NCBI RefSeq assembly: GCF_001202035.1
Contig: NZ_LGHT01000026.1
Coordinates: 62,001-126,000 of the forward strand
Direction: 5' to 3'
From: Pseudorhodobacter wandonensis
GTDB lineage: Bacteria; Pseudomonadota; Alphaproteobacteria; Rhodobacterales; Rhodobacteraceae
DNA: 64,000 nucleotides
In this document: piece after piece, positions 60,933 to 64,000 of the stretch
How positions within the stretch are numbered: the stretch's first letter is position 1
Layout: every line of letters begins with the position of its first letter
Translations under genes and position numbers: made by a program
The notes under the pieces: model-generated
Databases searched by the model: none
Told to the model about the DNA's origin: nothing
The model's input: the letters and a program-made list of their open reading frames with translations, nothing else

Positions 60933-61292
60933 ATGAGCGGTGGGAAACTGACGACGCATGTTCTGGATACGGCTTTGGGCAAGCCAGCGGCCGGTGTGAA
61001 AATCGCGCTGTTTCGGCTAACGGACGCAGGGCATGAAAAACTGGCCGAGACAGTGACCAATGCAGATGGCCGCACGGATGCGCCGATGTTGGTTGGTGAT
61101 GCGCTAAGCGTGGGAAACTATGAACTGGTGTTTTCAGCAGGCGCCTATTTGCGGGCCAGCGGGCAGGCAAAGGGTGACACGCTGTTCCTGGATGACATCC
61201 CGATCCGCTTTGGCGTGCCGGATGCTGGTGCGCATTACCATGTGCCGCTGCTTATTTCGCCTTTTGCCTATTCAACTTATCGCGGCAGTTAG
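60933..61292 (+). CDS. uraH: 5-hydroxyisourate hydrolase
   Basis: Hydrolyses 5-hydroxyisourate (product of uricase) to OHCU, which the adjacent UraD domain decarboxylates. The 119-residue transthyretin-like protein has the N-terminal TTHVLDTALGKPA and the diagnostic C-terminal YRGS (STYRGS). The ATG at 60933 has GGAGAG upstream. It is divergent from puuE. Cytoplasmic, as no signal peptide is visible. Confidence 0.95.
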   Translation: MSGGKLTTHVLDTALGKPAAGVKIALFRLTDAGHEKLAETVTNADGRTDAPMLVGDALSVGNYELVFSAGAYLRASGQAKGDTLFLDDIPIRFGVPDAGAHYHVPLLISPFAYSTYRGS

Positions 61293-61293
61293 G

Positions 61294-61310
61294 TTTAGAA
61301 TCATTCCAAA
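61294..61310. promoter_or_regulatory. Irr-type iron-control element (ICE box)
   Basis: TTTAGAA-TCA-TTCCAAA differs by one base from the perfect palindrome TTTAGAA-N3-TTCTAAA, the consensus I recall for Irr in alphaproteobacteria. It ends two bases before the nfuA -35 box. Confidence 0.65.
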
Positions 61311-61312
61311 CC

Positions 61313-61341
61313 TTGACTTATCCAGCGCGCAGGCGCATATC
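61313..61341 (+). promoter_or_regulatory. Candidate promoter of nfuA
   Basis: TTGACT (61313-61318), 17-base spacer, CATATC (61336-61341). GGAG for nfuA is at 61354-61357, ten bases before its ATG. Confidence 0.6.
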
Positions 61342-61366
61342 CGAGTAGAACAGTCGGAGATATAAA

Positions 61367-61927
61367 ATGTTCATCCAGACAGAATCTACGCCAAACCCCG
61401 CCACTTTGAAATTCTTGCCCGGCCAGACCGTGTTGGAAATGGGCACAGCCGATTTCCCGAACGCGGAAGCCGCGGGCAAATCGCCGCTGGCCAAGCGCAT
61501 CTTTGCAGTGGGCGATGTGACGGGCGTATTCTTTGGCAATGACTTCGTGACTGTCACCAAAGCCGACAGCGCCGAGTGGGACCATATCAAACCCGCAATT
61601 CTGGGCGCGATCATGGAGCACTACCAATCGGGTGCATCCGTGATTGAAGGCGAGCAAGCCGCGTCGGGCCATGCCGAACACACTGGCGAAGACGGCGATA
61701 TTGTTGCGCAAATCAAAGAGTTGCTGGATACGCGTGTCCGCCCGGCGGTGGCACAGGATGGCGGCGACATCACGTTCCACGGCTTTGACCGCGGGATCGT
61801 TTACTTGCATATGCAAGGGGCCTGCGCCGGTTGCCCATCATCAACCCTGACGTTGAAAATGGGGATCGAGAACCTGCTGCGCCACTATATCCCCGAGGTG
61901 CTGGAGGTGCGGCCCGTTGCCGCCTAA
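61367..61927 (+). CDS. nfuA: Fe-S cluster scaffold/carrier protein NfuA
   Basis: A 186-residue iron-sulfur carrier. The N-terminal Nfu domain starts IQTESTPNPATLKFLPG, and the C-terminal NifU-like domain (about 110-180) has the cluster-binding CAGC motif in MQGACAGCPSS. It delivers 4Fe-4S clusters to target enzymes. A candidate Irr box and promoter precede it. It overlaps the tsaB start, forming the common alphaproteobacterial nfuA-tsaB-rimI order. Confidence 0.95.
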   Translation: MFIQTESTPNPATLKFLPGQTVLEMGTADFPNAEAAGKSPLAKRIFAVGDVTGVFFGNDFVTVTKADSAEWDHIKPAILGAIMEHYQSGASVIEGEQAASGHAEHTGEDGDIVAQIKELLDTRVRPAVAQDGGDITFHGFDRGIVYLHMQGACAGCPSSTLTLKMGIENLLRHYIPEVLEVRPVAA

Positions 61928-62585
61928 AGCTTTTTCGGTCGACAAGCCCGTTTTGGCCTTTGACACATCGGCCGCGCATTGCGCGGCCGCTTTGCTATTG
62001 CACGGCAAAATCATCGCCGAGTCGCGTGAGGTGATGGCCAAGGGCCAAGCCGAGCGATTGATGCCGTTGATTCATGAAATGCTGGCGGCTGCAGGCTTCG
62101 ACTGGCAAGATTTGGGCGCCGTTGCGGTGGGCGTTGGTCCGGGCAACTTTACCGGCATCCGGATTTCTGTCGCTGCTGCGCGCGGGCTGGCGCTGGGTTT
62201 GGGCGTGCCTTCGGTGGGGGTGACGGGGCTAGAGGCTTTGGCGTATGGCACCGAAGGGGCTGTCTGTGTGGCAACGCCATCTTCGCGCGGCGCGCTCTAT
62301 TTGCAAGAGTTTGACGGCGGTATTGCCAGCGGTGAGGTGCGCGAGGCGCATCCTGATGACGCCGATTTCTGGCCTGATGCCAGTCGGCAATTGGTTGGCG
62401 ACTGGCCTGAAACCGGCAAGGCGGTCCTGCGCCCCGACGCAATCGCACGGATACGCGCGATTGCCCTGATCGGGGCTGCCCGCGCGGCACAAAACCCCTG
62501 CCCCGCGGCACCGTTCTATCTGCGCGCTGCCGATGCTGCCCCCCCAAGCGACCCGCCTCCGGTCATTCTGGACCCGATTTCGTGA
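61917..62585 (+). CDS. tsaB: tRNA threonylcarbamoyladenosine biosynthesis protein TsaB
   Basis: Partner of TsaD and TsaE in making t6A37 of ANN-decoding tRNAs. The 222-residue ASKHA-fold protein has VLAFDTSAAHCAAAL at the start and GPGNFTGIRISVAAARGLA, the signature shared with TsaD relatives. The start is TTG at 61917, inside nfuA, with an excellent GGAGGT eight bases upstream; no ATG fits. The stop overlaps the rimI start (GTGA). Confidence 0.92.
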   Translation: MPPKAFSVDKPVLAFDTSAAHCAAALLLHGKIIAESREVMAKGQAERLMPLIHEMLAAAGFDWQDLGAVAVGVGPGNFTGIRISVAAARGLALGLGVPSVGVTGLEALAYGTEGAVCVATPSSRGALYLQEFDGGIASGEVREAHPDDADFWPDASRQLVGDWPETGKAVLRPDAIARIRAIALIGAARAAQNPCPAAPFYLRAADAAPPSDPPPVILDPIS

Positions 62586-63004
62586 CGCCCGAGGCACTTG
62601 CGACCCTGCATGGACAGGCCTTTACCACCCCGCGCCCTTGGTCCGCCGCTGAATTTTCCGGCCTATTGGATATGGCCGGTGTGTTGCTGATCAGCCAGCC
62701 TGCAGGCTTTATTCTGGGCCGCGCGATTGCAGGCGAGGCCGAAGTTCTGACCCTTGCCGTAGCGCCCTACGCCCGCAGGCAAGGGATCGCCCGCCAGCTT
62801 ATGCTGGAGTTTGAGCTGCAAGCCGCGCAGCACAACGCCGAAACCGCGTTTCTAGAGGTGGCCGAGGATAACGCGGGGGCGATTGGTCTATATCTTTCAT
62901 TGGGTTACGTCATTTCCGGGCGCAGGCGCGGCTATTTCAAAACGCCAGACAACAAACGGCTTGACGCGCTGATCCTGACCAAAACACTTTTGCCCAATGC
63001 TTAA
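62582..63004 (+). CDS. rimI: GNAT-family N-acetyltransferase, RimI-like
   Basis: A 140-residue acetyltransferase whose classic substrate is the N-terminus of ribosomal protein S18. The acetyl-CoA P-loop is RRQGIARQL, with the preceding LTLAVAPYA strand and following EVAEDNAGAIGLYLSLGY. It starts at GTG overlapping tsaB by four bases. Order tsaB-rimI supports the assignment over other GNATs. Confidence 0.88.
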   Translation: MTPEALATLHGQAFTTPRPWSAAEFSGLLDMAGVLLISQPAGFILGRAIAGEAEVLTLAVAPYARRQGIARQLMLEFELQAAQHNAETAFLEVAEDNAGAIGLYLSLGYVISGRRRGYFKTPDNKRLDALILTKTLLPNA

Positions 63005-63036
63005 CGCAAGGGCATCGCGGGAATATCGGCCAAAAC

Positions 63037-63095
63037 TTGACCGTTTGGCCGAATAGGTAGCCGAAACACGGAAATACCTATTGACCCTTTTGACC
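63037..63095. promoter_or_regulatory. Cluster of TTGACC half-sites upstream of the BMP gene
   Basis: TTGACC occurs at 63037-63042 (with inverted TGGCC at 63046-63050), 63081-63086 and 63090-63095. The first resembles the RutR consensus TTGACCA-N2-TGGTCAA (11 of 14). The second may also be the -35, with CCTAAT at 63104-63109 as -10 (17-base spacer). Confidence 0.4.
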
Positions 63096-63179
63096 AAACC
63101 CGCCCTAATTTGGATACGCACCACCACCCCCAAGGGGGGATTCTTGCGGTGGCAAAAATAACAATCGGGAGACGATAGT

Positions 63180-64000
63180 ATGAGCCTCATGAAAACCCTC
63201 GCGGCTGCTACGGCGACGATCGCGCTGACTGCTGGCATGGCTGCCGCAGACCCTGCGCTGATTTTTGACCTTGGCGGTAAATTCGACAAATCCTTTAACG
63301 AGGCCGCCTATGAAGGCGCGCAGCGTTGGGCCAAAGAAACCGGCGGTTCCTATAAGGAACTGGAAATGCAATCCGAAGCCCAGCGTGAACAGGCGCTGCG
63401 CCGTCTGGCTGAATCGGGTGCAAACCCTGTTGTCATGACCGGCTTTGCCTTTGGTGACGTTTTGAACCAAGTCGCGCCTGATTTCCCTGACACCAAATTT
63501 GCGATCATCGACATGGTGGTTGACCAGCCGAACGTGAAATCGGTGGTCTTTACCGAAGAGCAAGGCTCGTATCTGGTCGGCATGGCAGCTGCGATGGCAT
63601 CAAAAACCGGAACAGTTGGTTTTGTCGGCGGTATGGACATTCCGCTGATCCGCAAATTCGCTTGCGGCTATGCCCAAGGTGTTATGGCCGTGAACCCGGA
63701 TGCCAAAGTGATTGCCAACATGACCGGCAGCACGCCAGCAGCCTGGAATGACCCGGTTAAGGGTGGCGAGTTGGCCAAGGCGCAAAAAGCGCAAGGCGCT
63801 GACGTGATTTACGCGGCAGCCGGCGGCACCGGTCTGGGCGTTCTGCAAGCGGCGGCTGACGAAGGCATCCTGTCGATTGGCGTAGACAGCAACCAGAACT
63901 ACCTGCACCCGGGCAAAGTGCTGACCTCGATGACAAAACGCGTTGATAACGCGGTTTATGACATCTTCAAATCCGGCACTGATATGACACCCGGTATTAC
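63180..64000 (+). CDS. BMP-family ABC transporter substrate-binding protein (3' end outside window)
   Basis: The frame runs from ATG 63180 (GGGAG upstream) through the window edge. A cleavable signal peptide (KTLAAATATIALTAGMAAA) precedes the mature protein; no lipobox Cys is present, so it is soluble periplasmic. The sequence IFDLGGKFDKSFNEAAYEG and the later GFVGGMDIPLIRKF, then ADVIYAAAGGTGLGV, match the basic membrane protein (Bmp/Med) family, which mostly binds purine nucleosides. Transporter subunits would follow outside. Proximity to the urate cluster fits purine uptake. Confidence 0.92.
   Translation, partial: MSLMKTLAAATATIALTAGMAAADPALIFDLGGKFDKSFNEAAYEGAQRWAKETGGSYKELEMQSEAQREQALRRLAESGANPVVMTGFAFGDVLNQVAPDFPDTKFAIIDMVVDQPNVKSVVFTEEQGSYLVGMAAAMASKTGTVGFVGGMDIPLIRKFACGYAQGVMAVNPDAKVIANMTGSTPAAWNDPVKGGELAKAQKAQGADVIYAAAGGTGLGVLQAAADEGILSIGVDSNQNYLHPGKVLTSMTKRVDNAVYDIFKSGTDMTPGI

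Noticed and set aside
1-64000. Prophage, CRISPR or defence island
   Set aside because: No integrase, transposase, Cas, restriction or toxin-antitoxin genes were recognised; gene content and codon use look uniformly chromosomal.

Overview
The window looks like a stretch of chromosome from a Rhodobacterales (Rhodobacteraceae-type) alphaproteobacterium. Evidence for this is the high GC content, the gene families typical of that order (DUF2927, DUF3572, DUF983, DUF6880, a MaoC-phosphotransacetylase fusion, a two-receiver PleD), and gene orders such as divergent hemE/hemC, nfuA-tsaB-rimI and tesA-ABC ATPase-ABC permease. I count 66 protein-coding loci: 62 apparently intact, one cut by each window edge, one carrying an in-frame stop, and one tentative small ORF. 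I see no rRNA, tRNA, CRISPR array, phage or transposase, so this is mostly core chromosome.

Layout. 1-3.0 kb: three-gene operon with an SPFH protein carrying a GYF_2 tail and a membrane-anchored zinc-ribbon protein, reminiscent of the Bacillus YdjI/YdjG membrane-stress pair. 3.4-5.8 kb: purC, a PfkB sugar kinase and dtd. 5.8-10.3 kb (minus): acyl-CoA synthetase, LysM/BON protein, ABC exporter. 10.4-18.4 kb: hydrolases, a PLP dehydratase, an SMR-like protein, a Tet-type MFS pump, an enolase-superfamily enzyme and a TetR regulator. 18.4-23.2 kb (minus): DUF6880 protein, a small partner, an MttB-type methyltransferase, a HAD phosphatase and DUF3572. 23.3-26.9 kb: pleD, then an ECF sigma factor with a putative anti-sigma factor, a CpxP/Spy-like periplasmic protein and a four-EF-hand protein. 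27-35.3 kb: DUF983, NUDIX and EamA proteins, a lipoprotein/lipocalin/desaturase group, an aldo/keto reductase, a GAPDH-like gene coupled to a small-molecule kinase, and the MaoC-Pta fusion. 35.4-38.6 kb: a copper-efflux regulon (copZ, copA, cueR) with two divergent MerR-type promoters. 38.5-54.8 kb: alpha-glucosidase, hemE, hemC, FAD oxidoreductase, tesA-ABC transporter, argE, mnmH, an ArsR-SRPBCC pair, metG and DUF1963. 55-61.3 kb: MFS protein and a urate/ureide catabolic cluster. 61.4-64 kb: nfuA, tsaB, rimI and a BMP-family binding protein running off the edge.

The most coherent pathway is purine (urate) breakdown. UraH, a PuuE-UraD fusion, AllE and AllA would take 5-hydroxyisourate towards glyoxylate. 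Uricase, allantoate amidohydrolase and xanthine dehydrogenase are not in the window. The NCS2 permease of this cluster has a TAA codon exactly where the conserved TM1 Gln-His motif needs Gln, so it is either freshly inactivated or affected by a base error.

Outside genes, the main signals are several families of short repeats that sit just after stop codons (AAATATCC-type, CAAATACC-type), a longer two-copy composite repeat, a near-perfect Irr-type iron-control palindrome before nfuA, and paired CueR promoters with 19-bp spacers. All functional calls rest on reading the sequence and remembered family features; no database search was run.
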